DNA from: Paenibacillus campinasensis | Lineage (GTDB): Bacteria; Bacillota; Bacilli; Paenibacillales; Paenibacillaceae | Assembly (NCBI RefSeq): GCF_002272015.1 | Contig: NZ_NPBY01000029.1 | Location: 24,910 to 88,909 of the forward strand | DNA length: 64,000 bases | Reading direction: 5' to 3' | Part shown: piece by piece, positions 36,397 through 45,109 of the stretch | Position numbering within the stretch: the stretch's first letter is position 1 | How the letters are laid out: every line of letters begins with the position of its first letter | Program-made: the position numbers and the translations under genes | The notes under the pieces: model-generated | Database searches by the model: none | The model's input: only the letters and a program-made list of their open reading frames with translations | Told to the model about the DNA's origin: nothing

Positions 36397-37335
36397 CTAT
36401 TGTACCTGTTCCGGCACAGACTTCAATTCCGCTTCCGGTGCAGACTTCAATTCTGCCATAATCATGCCCGCCAGAATGCACACACATCCGAATATGCCTG
36501 CAGTGCCGAGACGCTCGCCGGCAAACAGCATTCCGGTCAACGCGGCGAAGACGGGCTCCATCGCGTAAATGACCGCCACCCGGGATGGGGTGGTGAATTT
36601 CTGGCAAGCAGTCTGGATCCAGAAGGCGAAGGCGCTGGCCGGCCCGATGGACACCACAAGCGCCCAGATGACATCGGGCTGCTGCAGCATGTCGTAAATC
36701 TCCGACGTATTGGCGAAGGTCTCGGTTGCCCCGGAGGCGGCCATGCTGAGCACACCAACGACCGCCATTTGCAGCGCGGCAAGCAGCAGCGGAGGATACT
36801 TGGTTGCGTATAATCCGGTATAGCCGATGTGTAGCGCGAATCCGAACGCACAGACAAGCACGAGCGCATCCCCTTTGTTCAGGCTCATCCCGCTGCCGGC
36901 AAAGGCGAGCAAGTACAGTCCGGCAGCAGCCAGAAATGCGCTGACCCAGGTCATTCTGGAGATGGAATGCTTCAGCAGCACAAACGACAGGAAGGGGACG
37001 AGCACCACGGACAGACCGGTAATAAATCCGGCATTGGAGGTGGTGGTATACAGCAGCCCCGCGGTCTGAAACGCATAGCCGATAAACAAAAAAAGTCCAA
37101 GCAGACAGGCATGGAGCACCATTCTGACGGACAGCTGCTTCCACTGCCTGGAATAAAAGACGGAAATGATAAGCGCCAGCAGCAGGGCGGCACCCAAAAA
37201 GCGGACGGCGTTAAAAGCCATCGGCGGCAAAATTCGCACCGCATGCTGCACGATGAGGAAGGTGCTGCCCCACAGCATCGCCACCATAAGCAGGCTCATA
37301 TCGGCCATTCGCGAACGGTTCACTACAGAGGTCAT
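36397..37335 (-). CDS. DMT superfamily (EamA) transporter
   Basis: A 312-residue membrane protein with about ten hydrophobic helices and the two EamA repeats (first near 12-145, second near 155-290; for example LLMVAMLWGSTFLIVQHA and VAVIYAMEPVFAALTGML). Such proteins usually export amino acids or metabolites. The start is ambiguous: ATG 37335 sits directly against AAAGG, while GTG 37323 has better spacing. The C-terminal ELKSAPEAELKSVPE is a short tandem repeat. Confidence 0.88.
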   Translation of the reverse strand: MTSVVNRSRMADMSLLMVAMLWGSTFLIVQHAVRILPPMAFNAVRFLGAALLLALIISVFYSRQWKQLSVRMVLHACLLGLFLFIGYAFQTAGLLYTTTSNAGFITGLSVVLVPFLSFVLLKHSISRMTWVSAFLAAAGLYLLAFAGSGMSLNKGDALVLVCAFGFALHIGYTGLYATKYPPLLLAALQMAVVGVLSMAASGATETFANTSEIYDMLQQPDVIWALVVSIGPASAFAFWIQTACQKFTTPSRVAVIYAMEPVFAALTGMLFAGERLGTAGIFGCVCILAGMIMAELKSAPEAELKSVPEQVQ

Positions 37336-37518
37336 CCTTTCTGACGTAACAGGTCTTCCCTAACTATGGCTGTAAAACAGCAAGTGACCAAATTGTATCC
37401 CATAACCGGGACTGGGACAAGCACTTTTGCGCTCGGAAGCAGCCGGACGGAGCGTGCCTTAAACGGTATGCCGGGCGGCGGAAGAGTGGCAGGGCCATAG
37501 ACGGAGAATGGATGAATA

Positions 37519-37548
37519 TGGACAACATGGCAGGGAATTTGCTATACT
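37519..37548 (+). promoter_or_regulatory. Probable promoter of the YdjM-like gene
   Basis: TGGACA at 37519-37524, an 18-base spacer, and TATACT at 37543-37548 with an upstream TGC (extended -10). Confidence 0.5.
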
Positions 37549-37616
37549 GAATAACCGAACATGTATTCTCATTCAGGGTGCAGTTCGTTACCCACAGCCG
37601 AAAGGAAGTAATCATC

Positions 37617-38330
37617 ATGATGGGAAGAGCACATTTGATTATCGGGACGGGGGTCACCGTATCCATCATGGGCCTGGCTGGCGTCCCCGTGACGCTCCCT
37701 GCGGTCGGCGTGGCTTTGGTCAGCTCGCTTCTTCCCGACATCGACGAGCCGAACTCGCTGCTGGTGCGCCGGGCGATCCCGACGGAACTGCTGCGCATTC
37801 TCCAGCTGTCGCTTATCGGCGCTGCACTCATCGTCGGATATTACGGCTCGGAATATACGCCGTGGAATCTCGTCTTGTCCGCCCTGATCGGGATGGTGTC
37901 GTTTCTCCCGGGGCGGACGCTGCGGCATGTCGTCATGTTTCTGATCGGCCTGGGGCTGCTGTTTCTCGGTCAGAGACTGAGCCCGTGGAACACCATTGCC
38001 GGCAGCGTCCTCATCGCGGCGTCGCTGGTGACACACCGCGGTTTGACACATACGCTGTACGCAACGGTGGGCTGGACGGCGCTGCTTTATTTCGCTTCCC
38101 AGGGCAGGGAAGGGGCGGAAAGCTTATGGATTGCCGGAGGCATATCCTATTTCATTCATCTGCTGTCCGATGCGCTTACGAACCATGGCATTCGTCCGCT
38201 GCCGCCATTCAAATTCAAGATCAAGCTCAAAATGATGAGCACAGGCAGCAAGTGGGGGAGAAATGTAGAGAATGTTTTTATTTTATTGACCCTGCTGCTC
38301 GTCTGGTATGTGTTCATGGGGTCGCGGTAA
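37617..38330 (+). CDS. YdjM-like membrane-bound metal-dependent hydrolase
   Basis: A 237-residue protein of the YdjM/LexA-binding inner-membrane hydrolase family. Metal-ligand-like motifs: GRAHLIIGTG (His), SLLPDIDEPNS (Asp), THRGLTHTLYA (His pair) and HLLSDALTNHGI. About five membrane segments. ATG 37617 follows AAAGGAAG; ORF sequence further upstream lacks a site. The catalytic reaction of the family is not well established. Confidence 0.85.
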   Translation: MMGRAHLIIGTGVTVSIMGLAGVPVTLPAVGVALVSSLLPDIDEPNSLLVRRAIPTELLRILQLSLIGAALIVGYYGSEYTPWNLVLSALIGMVSFLPGRTLRHVVMFLIGLGLLFLGQRLSPWNTIAGSVLIAASLVTHRGLTHTLYATVGWTALLYFASQGREGAESLWIAGGISYFIHLLSDALTNHGIRPLPPFKFKIKLKMMSTGSKWGRNVENVFILLTLLLVWYVFMGSR

Positions 38331-38460
38331 CTTCGAAGTGAGGCGCGGTATTGCATCTCCCGGCGCCTCTGCCCGGCATGCCTGCCTTGTGCCGGTCTTC
38401 ATGCAGCGCGTGGATTGTGAGCGGGTTGTTCGCTTGCTCTCTTTCTGTACATGATCGCAG

Positions 38461-38512
38461 AAAAACCTCCTGTCTTCGCCGGGGATGACCCGCAGGACAG
38501 GAGGTTTTTTGT
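38461..38512. terminator. Bidirectional terminator between YdjM-like and lplJ genes
   Basis: AAAAACCTCCTGTC (38461-38474) pairs with GACAGGAGGTTTTT (38496-38509), with an A run on one side and six T residues on the other. It serves convergent genes. Confidence 0.85.
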
Positions 38513-38536
38513 TGTTGGGGTATGGATGGAAGCAGG

Positions 38537-39538
38537 TTATTCTTCGAGGAAAATAAGCCCGACCAGATCATCGAACTCGATATTGCCGAAGTAATGCTTG
38601 ACGTTTATATCTGCAAGTGCGGACCGGACAGACTGTTCTTCATAACGTTTGCCGCGGAGCAGATTCTCGATGTCGGTGACATCCCCCACGCCGAAGAAGT
38701 CCCCGTAAATTTTAATCTCCGCAATATGCCCATCCTTAATGTTCATGCGAATGTCGATAATGCCGGCCGGGAATTTCTTCGCATGCTTCACATTGCTTTC
38801 CGGCGATTGACCGTAGTTCCAGTCCCAATTCCGATAGCGCTCCTCCGAGATTTGGCGGATGATCTCCCAATCCTTCTCCTGCAGCACATATTGCGGCACT
38901 TGATCCGGTTCCATGCCGAAGATGGAACGCAGCAGCTCGGCCCGGAACTCCTCGATGGTCATGTCGGTGCCAAGCAGCTCCTTAATGTTGGCTACACGGC
39001 TGCGGACCGACTTGGTGCTCTTGGATTTGAACTTCTCCGGGTTCGCGTTCAGCGACGCCTGGACATCGTCCAGATTAAGGTCGAACATCAGAGTACCGTG
39101 GCTGAACATCCGGCCGCGCGTAGCGAATTGGGCGTTGCCGGATATCTTCTTCTCCCCGACCTGCAGGTCGTTGCGGCCGCTCAGTTCAGCCGGGACGCCC
39201 ATCTTCTGCAGAAAGTCGATGACCGGCTGTGTGAATTTCAGGAAATTGTGAAAGGACTGGCCGTCATCCTTCGTAATAAAGCTGAAGTTGAGGTTGCCGA
39301 GATCATGATAGACAGCCCCGCCGCCGGACAGACGGCGCACCACCTGAATATTGTGGTCGCGCACATATTCCTGATTGATCTCTTCAATCGTATTCTGATG
39401 CTTCCCGATAATGATGGAAGGGCTGTTGATATAAAACAGAAGGTAGCTTTCATCTGTGGACAGATGCTTCAAAGCATACTCTTCAATCGCTAGATTTATG
39501 GTGGGATCGTGAATTCCCTGGTTATCGATAAACAGCAT
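38537..39538 (-). CDS. lplJ: Lipoate--protein ligase
   Basis: A 333-residue enzyme that attaches scavenged lipoate to E2 and GcvH domains through lipoyl-AMP. Motifs: LAIEEYALKHL, the lipoate/ATP loop VRRLSGGGAVYHDLGNLNFS, and KKISGNAQFATRGRMFSHGT with the catalytic Lys region. A C-terminal accessory domain (about 250-333) is present. ATG 39538 has GGAGG on the minus strand; upstream codons lack a site. Confidence 0.93.
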   Translation of the reverse strand: MLFIDNQGIHDPTINLAIEEYALKHLSTDESYLLFYINSPSIIIGKHQNTIEEINQEYVRDHNIQVVRRLSGGGAVYHDLGNLNFSFITKDDGQSFHNFLKFTQPVIDFLQKMGVPAELSGRNDLQVGEKKISGNAQFATRGRMFSHGTLMFDLNLDDVQASLNANPEKFKSKSTKSVRSRVANIKELLGTDMTIEEFRAELLRSIFGMEPDQVPQYVLQEKDWEIIRQISEERYRNWDWNYGQSPESNVKHAKKFPAGIIDIRMNIKDGHIAEIKIYGDFFGVGDVTDIENLLRGKRYEEQSVRSALADINVKHYFGNIEFDDLVGLIFLEE

Positions 39539-39622
39539 GACGTTTCCTCCGTTACGATTACGAAATGGTGTGTCCAAAACCTATTGTAAACCAATTTTCC
39601 TAGGGAGACAAAGGCATATCTG

Positions 39623-39652
39623 TTGACGCGGCGGGCGGCGGCAAGACATAAT
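39623..39652 (+). promoter_or_regulatory. Probable promoter of the cobD-cbiZ-cbiB-cobC unit
   Basis: TTGACG at 39623-39628 and CATAAT at 39647-39652, spacer 18. The following leader of about 100 bases shows no B12 box, so this unit seems not to be under its own cobalamin riboswitch. Confidence 0.5.
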
Positions 39653-39756
39653 GAGGCATTGAATCCGGTTGATATTATACGGTGCTGCGGCCGTGGCTAA
39701 GCGAGCAGGACATCATTCGTTCTTGCTGCAGCCGCAAGCAGGCGGGGGGATTATAG

Positions 39757-40881
39757 ATGAGTGACAACAGCCATCCGTTCGTGGAGGTATACGGGCATGG
39801 CGGCGATGTGGAGACCGCGGCGCAGAGATTCGGAGGAGACGCGGCTGCCTACTTGGACTACAGTGCCAATATTAATCCGCTTGGCCCTCCCCAGGAGGTC
39901 ATGCATGCGCTCCAGGATGCAATGAAGGCAATTATCCGTTACCCGGACCCCGGTCATCGCGGGTTCAAGCGACGGCTGTCCGACAAGCTCGGGATCGGGG
40001 AGGAGCAGCTGCTGGCCGGCAACGGGGCTGCCGAGTGCATGGCGCTGCTGCTGCTTGGACTAAAGCCGCAAACGGTCGGCGTGGTGGAGCCCTGCTTCTC
40101 GGAGTACCGCCAGTTGGCCGAGCAGTTCGGCTGCAAGGTGCGTACCGTCTACGGCCGGGAGGACAGGGACTGGAGGGCGGATAAGGCGCAGATTGCGGAA
40201 CTCCTGTCCGCCACGGATCTCGTATTCCTCGGACAGCCGAACAATCCGAACGGCGTTCAGTACGAGCTCGCCGACATTCGCCAGCTGGCCGGCGCCGCGG
40301 AGCGGTGCGGCGCCTGGTTGGTGCTGGATGAGGCGTTTATCGATTTTATTCCGGCACGGCAGCGTCAGACGCTGCTGCCCGAGCTCGCCAATTATCCGAG
40401 AACGGTCATTATCAGGTCGATGACGAAGTTTTATGCCATCCCGGGGCTTCGGCTCGGCTATGCATGCGCGCATCCCGAGGTGATCCGGGCGATGGCGGGC
40501 AAGCAGGTGACCTGGAGCGTGAACGGGCTGGCACTGCTGGCCGGGGAGGCCTGCCTGGCGAGCGGCCGGGATTTTGAACAGCAGACGCTGGCGCTGATCG
40601 ATACCGAGCGCTCGCGGCTGACGGACGGCTTGCGGGCCCTGCGCTTCCGGGTCTCGCCGGGAGAGGCGAACTATGTGCTCGCAGAGCTGCCCGAGCCGTG
40701 GAACGCCGAGCGGTTCCAGCGCGAGATGGGACGGTGCGGTATCCTGGTGCGAAGCTGCGCCATGTATCCCGGGCTTAGAGCAGGACATATCCGGCTGGCG
40801 GTGAAGGATGCTGCCGCCAATCAGCGACTGCTGCATGCGATAGCGGAGGTGCTGGCGAAACAGCCCGGGACGTGGACATGA
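39757..40881 (+). CDS. cobD: Threonine-phosphate decarboxylase
   Basis: A 374-residue PLP enzyme of aminotransferase fold that makes (R)-1-aminopropan-2-yl phosphate for the B12 side chain. Motifs: LDYSANINPLGPP, GNGAAECMALLLLGL, GQPNNPNG, VLDEAFIDF and the PLP Lys in RSMTKFYAIPGLRLGYA. The similar histidinol-phosphate aminotransferase is less likely given the cobalamin context. ATG 39757 follows GCGGGGGG. Confidence 0.9.
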   Translation: MSDNSHPFVEVYGHGGDVETAAQRFGGDAAAYLDYSANINPLGPPQEVMHALQDAMKAIIRYPDPGHRGFKRRLSDKLGIGEEQLLAGNGAAECMALLLLGLKPQTVGVVEPCFSEYRQLAEQFGCKVRTVYGREDRDWRADKAQIAELLSATDLVFLGQPNNPNGVQYELADIRQLAGAAERCGAWLVLDEAFIDFIPARQRQTLLPELANYPRTVIIRSMTKFYAIPGLRLGYACAHPEVIRAMAGKQVTWSVNGLALLAGEACLASGRDFEQQTLALIDTERSRLTDGLRALRFRVSPGEANYVLAELPEPWNAERFQREMGRCGILVRSCAMYPGLRAGHIRLAVKDAAANQRLLHAIAEVLAKQPGTWT

Positions 40882-40938
40882 AGCGCCGGTGTGGCGTCTG
40901 TTCTGAAACAATGCAGGTGGAATAAGGGGGAGAGCAAC

Positions 40939-41673
40939 ATGGCGTTGCCATTTATAAACGGAATGACCGGTCATGTGACATCATCCATATGGGAAGGAGT
41001 CCGGCTGTCGCTCGTGGCGGGAGGGCATCCTCATCTGCTGCTGTCCTTGCCCCGGGCGAGCGATGCAGTCAGCAGCGCGGTATTCGGCGGCGGGTTCGTT
41101 CAACTGGATCACATCGTGAACCGGTATGTCGATCACAGCTATGATTGCAGCGATCCGGTGTCGGATATGCAGGCGTTCGCGGCGGCCTGCGGCTATCCGC
41201 CCGCTTCGACGGCGGGGCTGTTAACCGCCGTGAAGCTGCAGCAGGTTTCGCTGTGGGAAGAGCGAGGCAGCGAGGCATCGGTTCTATGCTGCACGACCGC
41301 CGGCGCGGGCAATGCTGCCCGGGCGGGGGCGGCCAGAACGACGTATGCGGCGGCGTACAAGCCGGGCACGATCAACACGGTGCTGCTGATCGACGGGAAG
41401 CTGACGCACGCCTGCCTTGTGAATGCGGTCCTTACAGCAGCGGAGGCGAAGGCGGCGGCGCTCGGTGATCTCGGCGTGCGTGACGCAGAGACCGATACGC
41501 TGGCGACCGGCACGACAACCGATGCCATTGTGGTCTGTGCCAGCCAGAGTGAGGCCTATGGCACCGAGCATCGGTATGCCGGAACCGCCACCGATCTTGG
41601 CGGGATGATCGGGCGACTCGTATATGAGAGCGTTGCTGAGAGTCTGGCCGCTTACAGGAAGGCGCTGCCATGA
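40939..41673 (+). CDS. cbiZ: Adenosylcobinamide amidohydrolase
   Basis: A 244-residue CbiZ-domain protein. CbiZ cuts the aminopropanol arm from adenosylcobinamide to regenerate cobyric acid, allowing salvage and remodelling of corrinoids. Recognised by TAGAGNAARAG, YKPGTINTVLLIDG, and TGTTTDAIVVCAS. ATG 40939 follows AAGGGGGAG. It overlaps cbiB by ATGA. Adjacent cobD and cbiB rebuild the arm with fresh aminopropanol phosphate. Confidence 0.9.
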   Translation: MALPFINGMTGHVTSSIWEGVRLSLVAGGHPHLLLSLPRASDAVSSAVFGGGFVQLDHIVNRYVDHSYDCSDPVSDMQAFAAACGYPPASTAGLLTAVKLQQVSLWEERGSEASVLCCTTAGAGNAARAGAARTTYAAAYKPGTINTVLLIDGKLTHACLVNAVLTAAEAKAAALGDLGVRDAETDTLATGTTTDAIVVCASQSEAYGTEHRYAGTATDLGGMIGRLVYESVAESLAAYRKALP

Positions 41674-42647
41674 ATGCAGCCTGGGTTATATGGGCGGCGG
41701 TGGCGCTGGATCTGCTGATCGGGGATCCGCGCCGGCTGCCGCATCCGGTCATCGGGATGGGCAAGCTCATCCGCGCCGTGGAGCAGCGCATCCGGCGGCG
41801 TGTCACCTCGCCGCTGGGGCTGAAGCGGGCCGGCGTGCTGCTGCCGCTGATCGTGGTCGGCAGCTCCTTCGCGCTCACCTGGCTGCTGATTGCGGCCCTA
41901 ACGCGCGTTCACCCCTGGCTCGGCATCGGGGCGGAAGCGGTGCTGATCGCCACCACGATTGCGATCAAGGGGCTCCGGGATGCCGGTCTGGAGGTGTATC
42001 GCGATCTCCGGTCCGGAAATATGACGCAGGCGCGCCGCTCGCTCGGGATGATTGTCGGCAGGGACACGGACCATCTGGATGAGCCGGAGGTCGTTCGCGG
42101 GACGGTTGAGACCGTGGCGGAGAACATTGTGGATGCGGTCGTGTCGCCGCTCTTCTATGCCTTGATCGGCGGGGCGCCGCTGGCCATGGCTTACCGGGCG
42201 GTCAATACGCTCGATTCCATGGTCGGCTACAAGAATGAACAGTACGCGCAGCTGGGCTGGGCCTCCGCCAGGCTGGACGATGCTGCGAACTGGATACCGG
42301 CCAGGCTGACGGCCGGATTGCTTGTGGCGGCTTCGGCGCTCCTGTCGCTCAAGTGGAGGCGGGCGCTCCATATCGTTCGCCGCGACGCTAGGAAGCATCC
42401 GAGTCCGAACAGCGGATTTCCAGAATCGGCGGTTGCCGGGGCGCTGGGCATCCGGCTTGGCGGTGAGAACCGCTATCAAGGGGTGGTCTCTTTCCGCGCC
42501 TTTATGGGCGATCCCGATCGCCCGCTGCGGGCGGAAGATATTCGGACCACCGCCCGGCTCCTGCTGGCTGTCTCGCTGATGTTCGCCATCCTGGGCACCG
42601 CGATTCTGATCCTGGTTCAGGAAATGGGAGGGCGGTTATGGCTGTAA
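41670..42647 (+). CDS. cbiB: Adenosylcobinamide-phosphate synthase
   Basis: A 325-residue membrane protein that joins cobyric acid to aminopropanol phosphate. Family motifs: DLLIGDPRRLPHPVIGMGKLI, the VETVAENIVDAVVSPLFYAL core, YKNEQYAQLGWASARLDDAANW and HPSPNSGFPESAVAGALG. About four to five membrane segments. It overlaps both neighbours (cbiZ by 4 bases, cobC by 10). Confidence 0.95.
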   Translation: MNAAWVIWAAVALDLLIGDPRRLPHPVIGMGKLIRAVEQRIRRRVTSPLGLKRAGVLLPLIVVGSSFALTWLLIAALTRVHPWLGIGAEAVLIATTIAIKGLRDAGLEVYRDLRSGNMTQARRSLGMIVGRDTDHLDEPEVVRGTVETVAENIVDAVVSPLFYALIGGAPLAMAYRAVNTLDSMVGYKNEQYAQLGWASARLDDAANWIPARLTAGLLVAASALLSLKWRRALHIVRRDARKHPSPNSGFPESAVAGALGIRLGGENRYQGVVSFRAFMGDPDRPLRAEDIRTTARLLLAVSLMFAILGTAILILVQEMGGRLWL

Positions 42648-43348
42648 GTGTCGTTGTCCATCTGCTCCGGCATGGCCGGACGCGCTGGAATGAGCAGCGC
42701 CGATATATGGGGCATACCGATCAGCTTCTTGCGCCAGGGGCTCTAACCGAACTTGAGCCGCTGAGGAGACGCTATCATAGACATGACTTTGGCAAGATCT
42801 ACTGCAGCGACCTCAGCCGATGCAGACAGACGCTAGGTTACGTGCTGTCAGCGACGGGAGCGGATCAGGCGCCTGCTCTGATTCCGGCCAAGCTGGGAGA
42901 AACGGTGCCGGGGGTCTGTTATGATGTCCGGCTGCGCGAGCTGGACTTCGGACAATGGGAAGGCAAAACCTATGATGATCTGAAGGAGAATCCGGCGTAC
43001 CGCAGCTGGATCGATGATCCGTCCTCTGTCACGCCGCCGGGCGGTGAGAGCTGGGAGGCGTTCCAGCAGCGGATCGGTCAGTTTCTGAACAACCTGTACC
43101 TGGAGCTTGACGAGATGGCTGGAGCCGCGGAATCCGGAGCTCTCGAAGGCGGGCACGGGAAGCGGCCTGAAGCGGCATGCGGACCATCCGATGTGCTGAT
43201 CGTGACCCATGGGGGCGTCATCCGGCAGATGATGACACAGCTGGTGGACGGTGTGAAGTTCTGGGCGCTGCCGCTTGAGCCCGGTGAAGCGCTTCGGGTG
43301 CGTCTCACCAGAAGCAGCGCAGGCTGGCGCGGCGAGCGTCTGCCTTGA
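42638..43348 (+). CDS. cobC: Alpha-ribazole phosphatase (histidine phosphatase family)
   Basis: A 236-residue histidine phosphatase: LLRHGRTRWNEQRRYMGHTD (catalytic His in RHG), ELDFGQWEGKTYDD and the second His in VTHGGVIRQMM. The fold alone does not set the substrate; the position after cbiB supports dephosphorylation of alpha-ribazole-5-phosphate or AdoCbl-5-phosphate. An insert near residue 160 (GAAESGALEGGHGKRPEAAC) is unusual. Start ATG 42638 overlaps cbiB. Confidence 0.82.
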   Translation: MAVSVVVHLLRHGRTRWNEQRRYMGHTDQLLAPGALTELEPLRRRYHRHDFGKIYCSDLSRCRQTLGYVLSATGADQAPALIPAKLGETVPGVCYDVRLRELDFGQWEGKTYDDLKENPAYRSWIDDPSSVTPPGGESWEAFQQRIGQFLNNLYLELDEMAGAAESGALEGGHGKRPEAACGPSDVLIVTHGGVIRQMMTQLVDGVKFWALPLEPGEALRVRLTRSSAGWRGERLP

Positions 43349-43441
43349 CACCCGGCTGCATCTGCTGCCGGTGAGCGTCCGGATGCAGTCAGGGCAGGGA
43401 GGACGCATGCTCTGACCACTTGGCCGCCAAGAAATTTTCGG

Positions 43442-43470
43442 TTGTAAGACAAGGCGTTATCGCCTATAAT
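43442..43470 (+). promoter_or_regulatory. Promoter of the riboswitch-btu unit
   Basis: TTGTAA at 43442-43447, a 17-base spacer and TATAAT at 43465-43470, about 50-75 bases before the riboswitch aptamer. Confidence 0.65.
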
Positions 43471-43517
43471 CTTGTGCAGAGATGAGAAGCTTGACACATA
43501 CGAATTCAATACATTTT

Positions 43518-43705
43518 GCCATGGTCCGGGCAGGAGGCGCAGCAGGATGCTTCTGTCTGGTTAATAGGGAAGCCGGTGTGAATCCGGCACGGTCCCGCCA
43601 CTGTGAAACAGGAGATCTCTCCAGATGCCACTGAGCAGACGGTTGTCAGCCCGGGAAGGCGGAGAGGTCGTGAAGGCCTGTAAGTCAGGAGACCTGCCAT
43701 GGCGA
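43518..43705 (+). ncRNA. Cobalamin riboswitch aptamer
   Basis: Conserved elements occur in order: GCCGGTGTGAATCCGGCACG, GGTCCCGCCACTGTGAA, GCCACTGAGCAGACGG, CCGGGAAGGC, and the B12 box TAAGTCAGGAGACCTGCC at 43681-43698. CCATGG...GCAGG near 43520 can pair with CCTGCCATGG after the box to close P1. The aptamer reads the adenosylcobalamin level and should shut off btuFCD. Edges are approximate. Confidence 0.93.
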
Positions 43706-44080
43706 ATGAGAAACGGTCCTTCGAGGAAAGGATTGCGTTTGCAGGACTTTTGCGTCTAAGGCTGTGAGATGGCTTACCTGGTGCCCCGGATTGAGGACGG
43801 GAACGGGGGAAGCAGGGCTTTGCAGCCGAGCTGATACATGGGTGTAGGTGGCCGTCAGGCAAGCCCTGTGCCGGCAGATTCAGGCAGTCCGATGACACGA
43901 ACGTAGTCCCTGGTTCCGATGGCGGAATCCGGGACTTTTTTGGTATGGAGACAGAGCAGTGGTTTAGGTGCATTATTCTGTCCTCTTCCTTCTATCATGC
44001 AATAGACTCGCAAGGATCGGGAGATCAGTCATGATGCAAGCCCATTCTCAATAATTAGTCATTAGGGGGACATGAGGAAT
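43706..44080 (+). other. Long expression platform and leader of btuF
   Basis: About 200 bases lie between the aptamer and the terminator, holding alternative pairings such as GCAGGGCTTTGC with GCAAGCCCTGTGC. About 130 bases then lead to btuF. No gene is supported on either strand. Confidence 0.5.
43905..43942 (+). terminator. Riboswitch-controlled terminator before btuF
   Basis: AGTCCCTGGTTCCG pairs with CGGAATCCGGGACT across ATGG, with one mismatch, and is followed by TTTTTT. It lies downstream of the aptamer and before btuF, as for a transcription-terminating riboswitch. Confidence 0.85.
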
Positions 44081-45109
44081 ATGAAAGCAATGATGAAACC
44101 GTGGTTATCTGTGCTGGCAGCGCTGCTGCTGGCGCTGTCGCTTGTCGGCTGCGGCGCGGGCAAGGAGCAGCAAGGTGAGACGAACGGGACGGCACAGGAG
44201 CAGCCGGCCGAGACGGACGGACAGGAGGAGTCAACGGGCCAAACGCCGGCGAGCGATGAGGGGGAACTCAAGACCGAATATCCGCTGACCGTAACCGACG
44301 CAACTGGAACCGAGATCACATTCGAGCAGGCGCCGGCGAAGATTGTATCCTTGTCTCCTTCCGAGACTGAGAAGCTGTTCGCACTCGGGCTGGATGAGGA
44401 GATCGTCGGCGTAACGGATTATGATGATTATCCTGAAGCGGCAACCACCAAGCCTAGGATGGGCGGATTTCAGGTGAACGAGGAGGCGCTGATCGCCGCC
44501 GGGCCGGATGTTGTTTTCTCGGCAACGATGAACGCGGAGACGGCCGAGCAGCTGCGGGGCCTTGGCATCACCGTATATGTCAACAATCCGAAGACGATTG
44601 AAGACGTCATGGAGAGCATATTGCTGCTTGGACAAATCACGGACCGTCAGGCCGAAGCCGGACAGGTCGTAGAACAGATGAAGCAGGAGCTGGCCTCGGT
44701 AACAGAAGCGGTACAATCGCTTTCCGAGGAAGAGAAGAAGAAGGTATACGTGGAGTTCTCCCCAGGCTGGACGGTTGGCAAGGGCGAGTTCATGGACGAG
44801 ATGATTACGCTGGCTGGCGGCATCAATGTGGCCGGGGATCAGGAAGGCTGGTTTGAAATCAGTGAAGAGAACATTATCGCTGCTAATCCGGACGTGATCC
44901 TGTATTCGGCCAACGTTGTGGACGAGTCCAGCCAGAAAACGCTGGATGTCATGATTAAAGAACGCAGCGGCTGGGATCAGATTGAAGCGATCAAGAATGA
45001 CCGGATCGTGGGACTGGATGATAATCTGCTGAGCCGTCCGGGCCCGCGGGTGACGCAGGGGCTTATTGAAGTGGCCAAGGCGATCTATCCGGAACTGATG
45101 AATCCATGA
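44081..45109 (+). CDS. btuF: Cobalamin ABC transporter substrate-binding lipoprotein
   Basis: A 342-residue TroA/BtuF-type binding protein. The signal ends in LVGCGAG, a lipobox. A Glu/Gln/Thr-rich linker (about 25-65) precedes the binding domain: KIVSLSPSETEKLFALGL, GAGPDVVF-like AAGPDVVFSATM and the C-terminal SRPGPRVTQGLIEVAKAIYP. The riboswitch upstream and Cob genes around it argue for cobalamin or cobinamide over siderophore-iron. ATG 44081 has better spacing to GGGGGA than ATG 44072. Confidence 0.88.
   Translation: MKAMMKPWLSVLAALLLALSLVGCGAGKEQQGETNGTAQEQPAETDGQEESTGQTPASDEGELKTEYPLTVTDATGTEITFEQAPAKIVSLSPSETEKLFALGLDEEIVGVTDYDDYPEAATTKPRMGGFQVNEEALIAAGPDVVFSATMNAETAEQLRGLGITVYVNNPKTIEDVMESILLLGQITDRQAEAGQVVEQMKQELASVTEAVQSLSEEEKKKVYVEFSPGWTVGKGEFMDEMITLAGGINVAGDQEGWFEISEENIIAANPDVILYSANVVDESSQKTLDVMIKERSGWDQIEAIKNDRIVGLDDNLLSRPGPRVTQGLIEVAKAIYPELMNP

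Noticed and set aside
43506..43973. 155-residue minus-strand ORF
   Set aside because: It covers the cobalamin riboswitch, whose conserved boxes explain the sequence on the plus strand.
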